A DNA stretch of 64,000 nucleotides. It comes from an uncultured Alphaproteobacteria bacterium (GTDB taxonomy: Bacteria; Pseudomonadota; Alphaproteobacteria; CAAGCB01; CAG-977). The translations under genes were made by a program, and so were the position numbers. The stretch lies in NCBI GenBank assembly GCA_934277945.1, contig CAKQWA010000004.1, positions 1 to 64,000 on the forward strand, given 5' to 3'. The stretch's first letter is position 1. The number at the start of each line of letters is the position of its first letter. The notes under the pieces were generated by a model. It made no database searches, was not told the DNA's origin, and was given only the letters and a program-made list of their open reading frames with translations. Below are positions 55,388-64,000 of this stretch, in pieces.

Positions 55388-55418
55388 ATGTTACCCCACC
55401 CCACCCCCTATTTGTCAA
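55388..55418 (-). promoter_or_regulatory. Promoter with GGGGT-repeat spacer for the cysteine-rich gene
   Basis: On the minus strand TTGACA (55418-55413) and TAACAT (55393-55388) flank a 19-base spacer. It reads AATA, then five G, T, four G, T, four G, which equals three GGGGT units when the first T of the -10 is counted. Slippage would change the spacer length and expression. The G-runs could also form a G-quadruplex-like structure. Confidence 0.55.
55394..55408. repeat. Short tandem repeat (CCCCA/GGGGT)
   Basis: Plus-strand CCCC-A-CCCC-A-CCCCC within the promoter spacer of the minus-strand gene at 54026. It is unlike any other intergenic stretch in the window except the poly-C at 1-18. Confidence 0.85.
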
Positions 55419-55455
55419 GCGGAGAAACCGTACAGCCGCGAAAGCGCGCAAAAAA

Positions 55456-55490
55456 AATCCCCCCGAAATCGCTTTCGAGGGGATTTCATT
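55456..55490 (-). terminator. Terminator of clpB
   Basis: On the minus strand AAATCCCCTCGAAA pairs with TTTCGGGGGGATTT (one mismatch), followed by eight T, directly after the clpB stop. Confidence 0.87.
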
Positions 55491-55498
55491 TAAAGCCG

Positions 55499-58075
55499 TT
55501 ACGCGTTGACGACCAGCGCGTCGCCTTTCACGCGGATTTTCACCGTCGAGTTGTCGGGGACTTTGCCCTGCAAAATCTCCATAGCCAGCGGATTTTCCAA
55601 TTCGCGCTGAATCAGGCGTTTCAGCGGACGCGCGCCGTACATGGGTTCGTATCCCGTGTCCGCCAGCCAGTTCAGCGCCTTTTCGTCCAAATCCAGAACG
55701 ATGTGACGTTCCGCCAGACGATCGGACAAATGCGACAGTTGAATCTGCACAATGCCCGTCATGTCGGCTCTGGTCAGACGGCGGAACAGCAGGATTTCGT
55801 CCAAACGGTTCAAAAATTCGGGCTTGAACGCGTGGCGCACGATGTCCATGACTTGCGGACGCACCTTTTCAACGTCTTCGTCGTCAGGCTGTTCGGCAAG
55901 TACCTGCGCGCCCAAGTTCGACGTCAGAATGATGATCGTGTTTTTAAAATCGACCGTTCTGCCCTGCCCGTCCGTCAAACGTCCCTCGTCCAGAATTTGA
56001 AGCAGGATGTTGAACACGTCGGGATGCGCCTTTTCCACTTCGTCGAACAAAATGACCTGATACGGACGGCGGCGCACCGCTTCGGTCAAAGACCCGCCCT
56101 GTTCGTATCCGACGTACCCCGGAGGCGCGCCGACCAAGCGCGACACCGCGTGTTTTTCCATATATTCGGACATATCGATGCGCACCATCGCGCTTTCGTC
56201 GTCAAACAAAAAGTCCGCCAAAGAGCGCGCCAGTTCCGTTTTGCCCACGCCGGTCGGTCCGAGGAACAGGAACGACCCGACGGGGCGGTTCGGATCCTGC
56301 AAGCCCGACCGAGAACGGCGCACCGCGTCGCACACCGCTTTCACCGCGTCGTTCTGACCGATCAGACGCGCTTGAATGTGTTCTTCCATGTGCACCAGTT
56401 TTTCGCGCTCGCCCGTCAGCATTTTGTCGACGGGAATGCCCGTCCAGCGCGACACGACGGAAGCGATCATTTCGCTTGTCACGGTTTTGGAGGCGGCGGA
56501 TTTGCCTTCTTTGGACAATTCGTCGGCTTTTTTGAGTTTTTCCTCCAAGTCCGGAATGACCTTGTAGCGCAATTCGCCCGCCTGTTCGTAGCGTCCCTCG
56601 CGCATCGCCTTGTCCACGTCGATTTTCGCCGCGTCCAACTGTTCGCGCATTTTCGACACGTTCGCCAAAACCTGCTTGCTTTCCGCCCAATCCGCCGTCA
56701 TTTTCTGCGATTGCGCGTCCAGTTCGCCGATTTCTGTTTCCAGTTTCGCCAAGCGTTCTTTCGACGCGTCGTCCGTTTCCTTGCGCAACGCTTCGCGCTC
56801 GATTTTCAACTGAATCAGCCGGCGGTCGATTTCGTCCAACGCTTCGGGCTTGGAGTCGACCTCCATGCGCAAGCGGCTGGCGGCTTCGTCCATCAGGTCG
56901 ATCGCCTTGTCGGGCAGAAAACGCTCGGTGATGTAGCGGTTGGACAGCGTCGCCGCCGACACCAGCGCGGAGTCGGAAATGTGAACGCCGTGATGCAGTT
57001 CGTATTTTTCCTTAATGCCGCGCAAAATGGAAATCGTGTCCTCGACGGTCGGTTCGTCAATGTACACGGGCTGGAAACGCCGCGCCAAAGCCGCGTCCTT
57101 TTCGACGTACTTTCTGAATTCGTCCAGCGTCGTCGCGCCCACGCAATGCATTTCGCCGCGCGCCAAAGCGGGCTTCAACAGGTTCGACGCGTCCATGGAG
57201 CCTTCGCTCGCCCCCGCGCCGACAATCGTGTGCATTTCGTCGATGAACAAAATCACGCCGCCCTGCGCCGCGCGGATTTCCTCCAACACGGCTTTCAAAC
57301 GTTCTTCAAATTCGCCGCGGTATTTCGCGCCCGCAATCAGCGCGCCCATGTCCAAAGCCAGCAAACGCTTGTTTTTCAGACTTTCCGGCACATCGCCGTT
57401 GACAATGCGCAAAGCCAGCCCCTCGATGACGGCGGTTTTGCCGACGCCGGGTTCGCCGATCAGGACGGGATTGTTTTTCGTGCGCCGCGACAACACCTGC
57501 ACGGTGCGGCGGATTTCCTCGTCGCGTCCGATGACGGGGTCGAGTTTGCCCTCCGCGGCTTTGGCGGTGTAATCCTGCGTGTATTTTTTCAAAGCGTTGT
57601 ATTTGTCTTCGGCGTTTTCGCTCGTCGCCTTGCGCCCCTGACGCAATTCCTCGATCGCCGCGTTCAAGCCCTGCGCCGTCACGCCGCAATTTTTCAAAAT
57701 GCCGCCCGCGACCGTGTCCGCCATAATCGCCATTGCCAGCAAAATGCGTTCGACGGTCACATATTCGTCGCCCGCCTGCTTCGCGATTTCCTCCGCGCAC
57801 GCCATGACTTTGCCGAATTGCTGGTTCGGATAACTCTGCACGGAATCGCCCGACACTTTCGGCAGTTTATCCAAAGCCGCCTGCGTGTCGCGCAAAGCCT
57901 GCTTCGGATTGCCGCCCGCTTTCGCAATCAAGCCCGCCGCCATGCCCTGCGGGTCGTCCAAAAACACTTTCAGCAAATGCTCCGGCGTCAGATACTGGTT
58001 GCCTTCGCGCTCCGCCAATCCTTGCGCCGATTGAATAAAGCCCTTGCTTCTGTCCGTAAACTTGTCAATGTTCAT
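55499..58075 (-). CDS. clpB: ATP-dependent disaggregase ClpB
   Basis: ClpB works with DnaK to pull apart aggregated protein after heat stress. The 858-residue protein has the Clp N domain (1-150), AAA-1 with Walker [14 protein letters not shown] and [20 protein letters not shown], the middle coiled-coil domain (about 405-525), AAA-2 with [15 protein letters not shown], and the C-terminal small domain. An upstream CTTGAA/CTATAT pair suggests heat-shock sigma control. Confidence 0.98.
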   Translation of the reverse strand: MNIDKFTDRSKGFIQSAQGLAEREGNQYLTPEHLLKVFLDDPQGMAAGLIAKAGGNPKQALRDTQAALDKLPKVSGDSVQSYPNQQFGKVMACAEEIAKQAGDEYVTVERILLAMAIMADTVAGGILKNCGVTAQGLNAAIEELRQGRKATSENAEDKYNALKKYTQDYTAKAAEGKLDPVIGRDEEIRRTVQVLSRRTKNNPVLIGEPGVGKTAVIEGLALRIVNGDVPESLKNKRLLALDMGALIAGAKYRGEFEERLKAVLEEIRAAQGGVILFIDEMHTIVGAGASEGSMDASNLLKPALARGEMHCVGATTLDEFRKYVEKDAALARRFQPVYIDEPTVEDTISILRGIKEKYELHHGVHISDSALVSAATLSNRYITERFLPDKAIDLMDEAASRLRMEVDSKPEALDEIDRRLIQLKIEREALRKETDDASKERLAKLETEIGELDAQSQKMTADWAESKQVLANVSKMREQLDAAKIDVDKAMREGRYEQAGELRYKVIPDLEEKLKKADELSKEGKSAASKTVTSEMIASVVSRWTGIPVDKMLTGEREKLVHMEEHIQARLIGQNDAVKAVCDAVRRSRSGLQDPNRPVGSFLFLGPTGVGKTELARSLADFLFDDESAMVRIDMSEYMEKHAVSRLVGAPPGYVGYEQGGSLTEAVRRRPYQVILFDEVEKAHPDVFNILLQILDEGRLTDGQGRTVDFKNTIIILTSNLGAQVLAEQPDDEDVEKVRPQVMDIVRHAFKPEFLNRLDEILLFRRLTRADMTGIVQIQLSHLSDRLAERHIVLDLDEKALNWLADTGYEPMYGARPLKRLIQRELENPLAMEILQGKVPDNSTVKIRVKGDALVVNA

Positions 58076-58116
58076 TCCATCCGCTCCCTAGAAAAACTTA
58101 CCTTGTTTACAACCCG

Positions 58117-58144
58117 ATATAGTATCGTAGCGGGAAAATTCAAG
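58117..58144 (-). promoter_or_regulatory. Candidate RpoH-type heat-shock promoter of clpB
   Basis: CTTGAA (58144-58139) and CTATAT (58122-58117), 16 bases apart on the minus strand, lie about 40 bases before the ClpB start. They resemble the alphaproteobacterial heat-shock sigma pattern. Confidence 0.5.
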
Positions 58145-58156
58145 AGTGCCAGATAA

Positions 58157-58189
58157 CAAAAAGGCGTCTTTTTTTCAAAGACGCCCTTG
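58157..58189 (-). terminator. Terminator of the DUF4167 gene
   Basis: GGCGTCTTT pairs with AAAGACGCC around a 5-base loop, with TTTTT following on the minus strand just past the stop. Confidence 0.85.
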
Positions 58190-58194
58190 CTTTT

Positions 58195-58842
58195 TCATGA
58201 AGCCGTGATTTCAATTTTTTTCTTGGCGGGTCTGCCGCGGCGTTTCACGACCGCCACGCCGCTCGCGCTTTCGCTTGACGCGGGTCTGACAATGCTCAAC
58301 GTGCGTTCTTTCTGCACTTCGCGGGCTTTTTCGCTCATCAGCGCGACGGGAACGGACAAATCCGTTTCGGCGTAGCGCACGGGCTTTTCTTCGCGGGCGT
58401 GTTCCGCCGCCCTGACGGGATTTTCTTCAACAACGTCGGGTTGAGGCTGCTGCGCGGGGTCAATCCGTTCGATTTGTTCTTCCGGCGCGTCCTGCCGTTC
58501 CGCTTCGACGGGCGCGTCGTCCTCCGCGTCGCTCGTCGGGCGGGGTTGCGGCTGATTCTGGTTGAATCTCTGCTGTTCCGCCGCAATCGCCAACGCGTTC
58601 AGGCGCATATAATGCTCCGCGTGCTGCAAGCAGTTTTCTTCCAAAACGCGATCGGTCGAATGAGCGTCTTTCGCCGCCGCCAGATACTTTTCCATCAGTT
58701 GAAACGCGGTGCCGCGCAATTTGCCGGCGGGTCCCAAACTGTCTAAAACGGTATTTCTGGAAACGGTGTTGTTCGTGCGGCGCTGATTGTTGCCGTTATA
58801 ATTGTTATGTCCGCGATTTCCGCGGCGAACACGGGGGTTCAT
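58195..58842 (-). CDS. DUF4167-domain RNA-binding-like protein
   Basis: The 215-residue protein has the alphaproteobacterial DUF4167 N-terminus: Arg/Asn/Gly-rich RRGNRGHNNYNGNNQRRTN, then VLDSLGPAGKLRGTAFQLMEKYLAAAKDA and NCLQHAEHYMRLNAL. The rest is a disordered Pro/Gln/Glu-rich linker ending in a basic tail (RRGRPAKKKIEI), reminiscent of an AT-hook. The function is unknown; nucleic-acid binding is a guess from composition. It follows prmC, as in many alphaproteobacteria. AGGAAA precedes the ATG. Confidence 0.88.
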   Translation of the reverse strand: MNPRVRRGNRGHNNYNGNNQRRTNNTVSRNTVLDSLGPAGKLRGTAFQLMEKYLAAAKDAHSTDRVLEENCLQHAEHYMRLNALAIAAEQQRFNQNQPQPRPTSDAEDDAPVEAERQDAPEEQIERIDPAQQPQPDVVEENPVRAAEHAREEKPVRYAETDLSVPVALMSEKAREVQKERTLSIVRPASSESASGVAVVKRRGRPAKKKIEITAS

Positions 58843-58970
58843 ATGGATTTCCTAATGCTGTTGATAAAATCCGCCGTTTTTCAATAACGGCTTGCGCGCT
58901 GTATAAGCCAAACGCCTTTCACCCTTGGAATTTAAAGGGGGACGCGGATTTTTTCAATATATTTTTTACG

Positions 58971-59834
58971 TCAGGATTCTTTTTTTGCCTTGCGCGCGCG
59001 AACGCACCTGTCGACGCCCGCCAAATCTTTATCGACGCCGGTCAAGACAAAGCCGCGCGCGGTCAAAATTTCCGAAACGGCGCGCGCCTGCGTGTGTCCG
59101 CACTCGAAAAACGCTTCGCCGTCTTGCGCCAGCAATCCGGACAGACGCGCGGCGATGTCCTTGTACGCTTTCAAGCCGTTTTCGGCGGCGAACAGGGCTT
59201 GCGGCGGGTCGAACAGCGTGTCGGGGGGCAGTTCTTCGGACGCGTCGATATACGGCGGATTGGCAACGACAACGTCGAACGCGCCGTCGAAACGGGCGGC
59301 GAAATCCGGCTGTTCCCAATCGGCGCGCACGGGGGCGAATCTGTCCGAAAGTCCAAGCAAATCCGCGTTTTTGCAAGCGACCGCCAACGCTTTTCCGGAA
59401 ATGTCGACGCCGACGCCGCGCGCGTTTTCATATTCGCGCAAAAGCGACAAAACCAGACAGCCGCTGCCCGTGCCCAAATCCAAAATCCGCAACGCCGCGC
59501 GTCTGTCGGGAAAACGCTTCAAGACGCTTTCAACCAGCGTTTCGGAATCGGGGCGCGGGTCAAGCACGTTTTCGTCAACATAAAAATCGTCTTTCCAAAA
59601 ACCTTTGACGTGCAAAATTTTCGACACGGGTTCGCGCTTTAAACGGCGCGCGACGTACCCGTTCAGCACGGCTTCGTTTTTCAGCGACGCTTCGGGATGC
59701 AGACGCGCGAAATTTTCGGAAACGTTCTCCGCCCCCGCCAGCAGTAAAACGGCGTCAAGCGCGGCGCTCTCATCGCCCGCTCGTGTCAGCAGTTCTTTGA
59801 TTTGCTTTAATTTTTCGCCGACGGTCGCGCCCAT
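58971..59834 (-). CDS. prmC: Release factor glutamine methyltransferase
   Basis: PrmC methylates the Gln of the GGQ motif in RF1 and RF2. The 287-residue protein has the N-terminal helical substrate domain, PRPDSETLVE, SAM motif I LDLGTGSGCLVLSLL and the catalytic VVANPPYIDASEE. Its start codon shares a base with the prfA stop (TGATG), so it is coupled to its substrate gene. The second substrate, prfB, is at 48501. Confidence 0.96.
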   Translation of the reverse strand: MGATVGEKLKQIKELLTRAGDESAALDAVLLLAGAENVSENFARLHPEASLKNEAVLNGYVARRLKREPVSKILHVKGFWKDDFYVDENVLDPRPDSETLVESVLKRFPDRRAALRILDLGTGSGCLVLSLLREYENARGVGVDISGKALAVACKNADLLGLSDRFAPVRADWEQPDFAARFDGAFDVVVANPPYIDASEELPPDTLFDPPQALFAAENGLKAYKDIAARLSGLLAQDGEAFFECGHTQARAVSEILTARGFVLTGVDKDLAGVDRCVRARKAKKES

Positions 59835-60907
59835 CAGTCCGATTCCGCCAAACGTTCCAAACGGTCCTGCGTCAACAGCGCTTCAATGATTTCGTCCAGA
59901 GCCGCCCCGTTCATCACCGCGTCGATTTTATATAAAGTCAGGTTGATTCTGTGATCCGTCACGCGCCCCTGCGGAAAATTGTAGGTGCGGATGCGTTCGG
60001 AACGGTCGCCCGAACCGACTTGCCGCTTGCGGTCGCCCGCGCGTTCGTCCGCCAGTTTCTGCCGCTGGAAATCGTACAGGCGGGAGCGCAAAATGCGCAT
60101 GGCGCGGTCTTTGTTTTTGAATTGCGAGCGTTCGTCCTGACACGCGACGACGAATCCCGTCGGAATGTGCGTGATGCGCACGGCGGACTCCGTTTTATTG
60201 ACGTGCTGACCGCCCGCGCCCGACGCGCGATACACGTCGATTTTCAAGTCTTTTTCGTCGATTTTCAAATCGACTTCCTCGGCTTCCGGAAGCACGGCGA
60301 CAGTCGCCGCCGACGTATGCACGCGCCCGCCGGATTCCGTTTCCGGCACGCGCTGAACGCGATGCACGCCCGATTCAAATTTCAGCCGCTCGAACACGGA
60401 TTTGCCCGACACGCTCGCGGACGCTTCCTTGTATCCGCCCAAGCCCGTTTCGCTGATTTCCATCGGCTCGAACTTCCAGCCCATTTGCGCGGCGTAATGT
60501 TCGTACATCCGGAACAGTTCGGCGGCGAACAAAGCCGCCTCCTCGCCGCCCGTGCCGGCTCTGACTTCCAAAATGGCGTTTTTGTCGTCCGCGTCGTCTT
60601 TGGGCAAAAGCAGAATTTTCAAATGCCGTTCCAATTCGGGCAGACGGTCTTTCAGCGCATGAAACTCCTCTTGCGCCATCGCTTTCATTTCGTCGTCGTC
60701 CGCGCCGTTCATCATTTCCTGCGCGAACGCCATATCCTTTTGCGCTTTTTGATATTCCTCGATGGCGGGAACGACCTCGCGCAAGGAAGACAGTTCCTTG
60801 GACATTTTGACGAAAGAGTCGCCGTCAGAGCCGCCGCCCGCGCCCAGCAACGCTTCCAATTCGTCGCGGCGCGCCAGAATGACGTTCAACTTTTCTTCAA
60901 AAAGCAT
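59834..60907 (-). CDS. prfA: Peptide chain release factor 1
   Basis: RF1 terminates at UAA and UAG. The 357-residue protein shows the stop-codon tripeptide region with the conserved [27 protein letters not shown] (PET in place of the usual PxT form) and the catalytic GGQ in [19 protein letters not shown]. It lies 3 bases after hisS and is coupled to prmC. Confidence 0.97.
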   Translation of the reverse strand: MLFEEKLNVILARRDELEALLGAGGGSDGDSFVKMSKELSSLREVVPAIEEYQKAQKDMAFAQEMMNGADDDEMKAMAQEEFHALKDRLPELERHLKILLLPKDDADDKNAILEVRAGTGGEEAALFAAELFRMYEHYAAQMGWKFEPMEISETGLGGYKEASASVSGKSVFERLKFESGVHRVQRVPETESGGRVHTSAATVAVLPEAEEVDLKIDEKDLKIDVYRASGAGGQHVNKTESAVRITHIPTGFVVACQDERSQFKNKDRAMRILRSRLYDFQRQKLADERAGDRKRQVGSGDRSERIRTYNFPQGRVTDHRINLTLYKIDAVMNGAALDEIIEALLTQDRLERLAESD

Positions 60908-60910
60908 CGC

Positions 60911-62170
60911 TTACGCCCTGTTCTGCAAGGGTTTCAGCACGTTTGCCAAATCGGTCAGAGAAACGCTTTGCTGTTCGCCGCTGTCCAGATTGCGCACGGT
61001 GACAATGCCCTGCGCCTGTTCGTCCGAACCCATGATAACGGCGGCGATCGCGTTGATTTTATTCGCTTTTTTCAGACGTTTCGCCATATTGCCCGCATAC
61101 GCCATATCGACGACAAGCCCCGCGCCGCGCAAATCGTGCGCGATTTTCATCATCGCCGGCACAACGTCCGCCCCGACGGGAACGACGGCGACCGGACGCA
61201 CGCTTTCGGGGACTTTGCCGACTTCTTCAAGCAGCAGGGACAAGCGGTCGATGCCCGCGCCGAACCCGACGCCCGCCGTTTTCGACCCGCCCAACTGTTC
61301 GACCAGCCCGTCATAGCGTCCGCCGCCCAGAACCGTTCCTTGCGCACCCAAAGAATCCGTAATGAATTCAAAAACCGTGTGGCGATAGTAATCCAGCCCG
61401 CGCACCAATCGCGGATTCACGGTGAACGGCAGTCCCAGAGCCGTCAGCCCCGCCTGCACGTCTTCAAAGAACTTTTTGCTTTCTTCGTTCAGGTAATCCG
61501 TCATTTTTGGCGCGTTTTCGACGATTTTTTTATCGCCCTCGTCCTTGGAGTCCAAAATGCGCAACGGATTTTTTTCCAACCGCACGCGGCTGTCTTCGGA
61601 CAGTTCGTCCTTGAATTGCGAAAAATACGCGACCAGCGCTTCACGGTACGCGGCGCGGCTTTCCGCATCGCCCAGCGTGTTGAGTTCCAGACGGATGTAA
61701 TCGCCCAGTCCCAGCGCCTTTAAAAAATCCCACGCCAAGCACAGCACTTCGACGTCGGTTTGCGGACTCGGCGCGCCGAACACTTCCACGCCGGCCTGAT
61801 GCAACTGGCGGTAACGTCCTTTTTGAGGGCGTTCGTAGCGGAACATGGGTCCCGCGTAAAACAGTTTGACGGGCAGATTCTGCTCCATGCCCTCGGAAAT
61901 GAAAGCGCGCACGACGCCTGACGTCCCTTCGGGGCGCAAAGTGAAACTTTCGCCGCCGCGATCGGTGAACGTGTACATTTCTTTCGACACGATGTCGGAC
62001 GTTTCGCCGACGCCGCGGCAGAAAATTTCCGTCGATTCAAAAACGGGCGTCTGGATTTCGCCGAATCCGTAGCGTTTCGCAAATTCGCGCGCCGTGTTTT
62101 CGACGTGCAGAAACGCCGCCAATTCCCTGCCGTAAATGTCGCGCGTGCCGCGAGCGCATTGAACCGCCAT
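60911..62170 (-). CDS. hisS: Histidine--tRNA ligase
   Basis: The 419-residue class II synthetase has motif 1 around FGEIQTPVFESTEIF, motif 2 (FYAGPMFRYERPQKGRYRQLHQAGVEVFG), the histidine motif LVRGLDYYRHTVFEF, motif 3 (GVGFGAGIDRLSLLL) and the HGTS-like anticodon-binding domain at the C-terminus. It is part of ispG-hisS-prfA-prmC. Its cognate tRNA-His lies at 34939. Confidence 0.98.
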   Translation of the reverse strand: MAVQCARGTRDIYGRELAAFLHVENTAREFAKRYGFGEIQTPVFESTEIFCRGVGETSDIVSKEMYTFTDRGGESFTLRPEGTSGVVRAFISEGMEQNLPVKLFYAGPMFRYERPQKGRYRQLHQAGVEVFGAPSPQTDVEVLCLAWDFLKALGLGDYIRLELNTLGDAESRAAYREALVAYFSQFKDELSEDSRVRLEKNPLRILDSKDEGDKKIVENAPKMTDYLNEESKKFFEDVQAGLTALGLPFTVNPRLVRGLDYYRHTVFEFITDSLGAQGTVLGGGRYDGLVEQLGGSKTAGVGFGAGIDRLSLLLEEVGKVPESVRPVAVVPVGADVVPAMMKIAHDLRGAGLVVDMAYAGNMAKRLKKANKINAIAAVIMGSDEQAQGIVTVRNLDSGEQQSVSLTDLANVLKPLQNRA

Positions 62171-62173
62171 GAT

Positions 62174-63250
62174 TTACTCCTTTGCCGCCGCTTCGATTAA
62201 AGCCGCCAGTTTGTCGACAACTTCGTTTGCGGACACGATTTCCTTTTGTTCCCCTTTGACAAACAGCAAAGCCTTGCCGTTGCCGCCGCCGCACGCGCCA
62301 AAATCCGCTTCTTTCGCTTCGCCGATGCCGTTCACGACGCACCCCAGAACCGACACTTTGAACGGTTTGGAGATGTGTTCCAAGCGTTCGTCCAGCGCGG
62401 CGACGATTTTTTCAACGTCGATGCCTTTGCGCGCGCACGTCGGGCAGGACACGATGCGCACCCCGCGGTAGCGCAATCCCAGAGCGCGCAGGATTTCAAA
62501 ACCGACTTTGACTTCTTCCGCCACGTCCGCCGTCAAGGAAACGCGGAGCGTGTCGCCGATGCCGTCCGCCAGCAAAGAGCCGATGCCCAGCGCGGATTTA
62601 ACCGTTCCCGCGCGCAGTCCGCCGGCTTCGGTCACGCCCAAATGCAGCGGGCAGTCGGTCTGTTCGGACAACAGGCGGTAGGCGTTCACCGTCATCATCG
62701 TGTCGCTGGATTTCACGCTGATTTTGAAATTGTGAAAATCGTTGTCGTCCAGCATTTTCGCTTGCGTCAGCGCGCTTTCGACCATCGCCTGCGCGCACGG
62801 TTCGCCGTATTTTTCCAGCAAGCCCTTTTCCAACGACCCGCCGTTCACGCCGATTCGCATGGCGCAACCGTAATCTTTGGCGGCTTTGACGACTTCGCGC
62901 ACCTTGTCCTGCGACCCGATGTTGCCGGGGTTGATGCGCAGGCACGCCGCGCCCGCTTTCGCCGCTTCGATCGCGCGCATATAGTGGAAATGAATGTCCG
63001 CGACAACGGGAACGCTCACCCGCGAAACGATGTGTTTCAGCGCGGCGGTGGATTCTTCGTCGGGACACGACACACGCACGATGTCCGCGCCCGCGTCTTC
63101 CATGCGTTTGATTTGCGCGACCGTCGCTTCAACGTCGACGGTCGGGGTATTGGTCATGGATTGCACCGAAATCGGCGCGCCGCCCCCGACGGCGACTTTG
63201 CCGACGTAGATACGGCGCGTTTTACGGCGTTTGATTTCCGTCTGCTTCAT
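62174..63250 (-). CDS. ispG: 4-hydroxy-3-methylbut-2-en-1-yl diphosphate synthase
   Basis: IspG reduces MEcPP to HMBPP in the MEP pathway. The 358-residue protein has the TIM-barrel part ([39 protein letters not shown]) and a C-terminal Fe-S domain with cysteines in [10 protein letters not shown] and [17 protein letters not shown]. IspH, the next enzyme, is at 6183, so both late steps are in the window though far apart. Confidence 0.97.
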   Translation of the reverse strand: MKQTEIKRRKTRRIYVGKVAVGGGAPISVQSMTNTPTVDVEATVAQIKRMEDAGADIVRVSCPDEESTAALKHIVSRVSVPVVADIHFHYMRAIEAAKAGAACLRINPGNIGSQDKVREVVKAAKDYGCAMRIGVNGGSLEKGLLEKYGEPCAQAMVESALTQAKMLDDNDFHNFKISVKSSDTMMTVNAYRLLSEQTDCPLHLGVTEAGGLRAGTVKSALGIGSLLADGIGDTLRVSLTADVAEEVKVGFEILRALGLRYRGVRIVSCPTCARKGIDVEKIVAALDERLEHISKPFKVSVLGCVVNGIGEAKEADFGACGGGNGKALLFVKGEQKEIVSANEVVDKLAALIEAAAKE

Positions 63251-63269
63251 AATGAATATCCGTTAAAAA

Positions 63270-64000
63270 TCAGTTCGCGTTCTCACGCAAAAGGACGTCG
63301 GCGTCCAAAGCGATTTTGGATTTCGTTTCGCCGACTTTGCCCAAAGCGGGAAGTTGCTTGCCGTCGACGACGACGTTCAACCCGCCCGCGTTGCCCGTTT
63401 TCAAGTACAAATCTTCGGGATCGGCGGGAATACGGTATTTGTCGCCCGCGTGGAACGTGCGCGTCAAAATGACTTCGCCGCCGCGCGTGACTTCGACCCA
63501 AACGTCCTGCGTCGCCTGCAAAATAATGCGCGCGTCCGTGTTCTTCGCCCCGAACATTCTGGGCATATACGGCTCGGCGGGCGCGGTCGCGGATTCCGTC
63601 AAAGCCGCTTCGGGCGATTCTTCCGTCACGACCGGCGCGGCGTCCGCGTTTTCGTCCGTTTCCGGCTTTTTCGGCGGCACGGGCGGCACTTGCGCCGCTT
63701 CCGTCATCGCGCTTTCCGGATATTCCGCGTTCGTCATCGTCACGTTGTTGTACGGATACTGTTCCTGCGCTTCATAGGACGTTTCCGCCGTGCGAGTCAC
63801 GTCGATGACGTCTTCGCGCGGTTCGCCGGAATACATCTTCCAAACGCCCAAAAGCACCGCCAACAGCACCAAAGACAGCAGAATGATGCGGTTGTCGGGC
63901 GACACCGTTTCGATTTCGGCGAGGTTTTCAACGACGACGTTTTTGTTTTGGGAACGCATTGTTTCCGCGCGGTACGCCTCGTCCGTTTCGCTCGGATCCA
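63270..64000 (-). CDS. RodZ-like protein, 3' part (N-terminus outside the window)
   Basis: The frame is open to the right edge with no stop; upstream of the first ATG (63959) it reads DPSETDEAYRAET, so the start lies beyond 64000. Visible parts are a membrane helix near NRIILLSLVLLAVLLGVWKMY, a Pro/Glu/Ala-rich periplasmic linker and a C-terminal DUF4115 domain (RIILQATQDVWVEVTRGGEVILTRTFHAGDKYRI). This is the layout of RodZ, whose N-terminal helix-turn-helix binds MreB. It is 19 bases upstream of ispG, as in other alphaproteobacteria. Confidence 0.85.
   Translation of the reverse strand, partial: DPSETDEAYRAETMRSQNKNVVVENLAEIETVSPDNRIILLSLVLLAVLLGVWKMYSGEPREDVIDVTRTAETSYEAQEQYPYNNVTMTNAEYPESAMTEAAQVPPVPPKKPETDENADAAPVVTEESPEAALTESATAPAEPYMPRMFGAKNTDARIILQATQDVWVEVTRGGEVILTRTFHAGDKYRIPADPEDLYLKTGNAGGLNVVVDGKQLPALGKVGETKSKIALDADVLLRENAN

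Overview
The window is a densely packed bacterial chromosome segment, moderately GC-rich, with about 60 protein genes, one tRNA and short intergenic gaps. Gene content and order point to an alphaproteobacterium: truB-rpsO-pnp; dgt-argS-SPOR-nagZ ... tatABC-serS-surE; a RodZ-like gene followed by ispG-hisS-prfA-prmC and a DUF4167 gene; ispH-thrB; glnB-glnA; gatCAB; a class II DAHP synthase; and an RNase E with an acidic insert in its S1 domain. The lineage looks like a streamlined, probably uncultured one. Species cannot be named from sequence alone.

Layout. 1-6054 (mostly minus): a G-tract promoter pointing out of the left edge, pnp, rpsO, truB, a broken glycosyltransferase-like gene, a small XRE regulator, a PhoB-type regulator and rpe. 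6183-8100 (plus): ispH-thrB. 8101-23448 (minus): one long block running from glmU-glmS, through DAHP synthase, pncB, dgt, argS, SPOR, nagZ and an M50 protease, to tatABC, serS and surE. 23550-25636 (plus): gph, an orphan LuxR-type regulator and sufE. 25637-34825: comEC (minus), gltX (plus), then an Mrp ATPase, mscL with a zinc ribbon, a DsbA-like protein, an M48 protease, glnA and glnB (all minus). 34897-37209: tRNA-His, an SH3 protein, dut, a Sel1-like protein and ruvX. 37270-41008 (plus): gatC-gatA-gatB and two unknown small genes. 41051-44110 (minus): an unlisted 58-residue ORF and rne. 44463-53944 (plus): amidase, PBP1A, prfB with a programmed frameshift, then a lipoprotein, an alpha/beta hydrolase, a phosphoethanolamine transferase and a SUMF1-fold protein. 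54026-64000 (minus): a secreted cysteine-rich protein, clpB, DUF4167, prmC, prfA, hisS, ispG and the 3' part of a RodZ-like gene.

How the genes work together. Most of the window is housekeeping. It covers translation (five aminoacyl-tRNA synthetase or amidotransferase systems, both release factors and their methylase), envelope building (GlmS/GlmU, NagZ, amidase, PBP1A, SPOR, EptA-like), Tat export, nitrogen control (GlnA/PII), isoprenoid synthesis (IspH, IspG) and RNA turnover (PNPase, RNase E).

The most unusual signal is a pair of minus-strand promoters sharing a GCTTGACAA core followed by a G-repeat spacer. One has three GGGGT units and drives a secreted 25-cysteine protein of unknown family. 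The other, at the left edge, has at least 18 consecutive G and drives a gene outside the window. Together they suggest a phase-variable surface or secreted repertoire. This is inference and needs read-level or population data.
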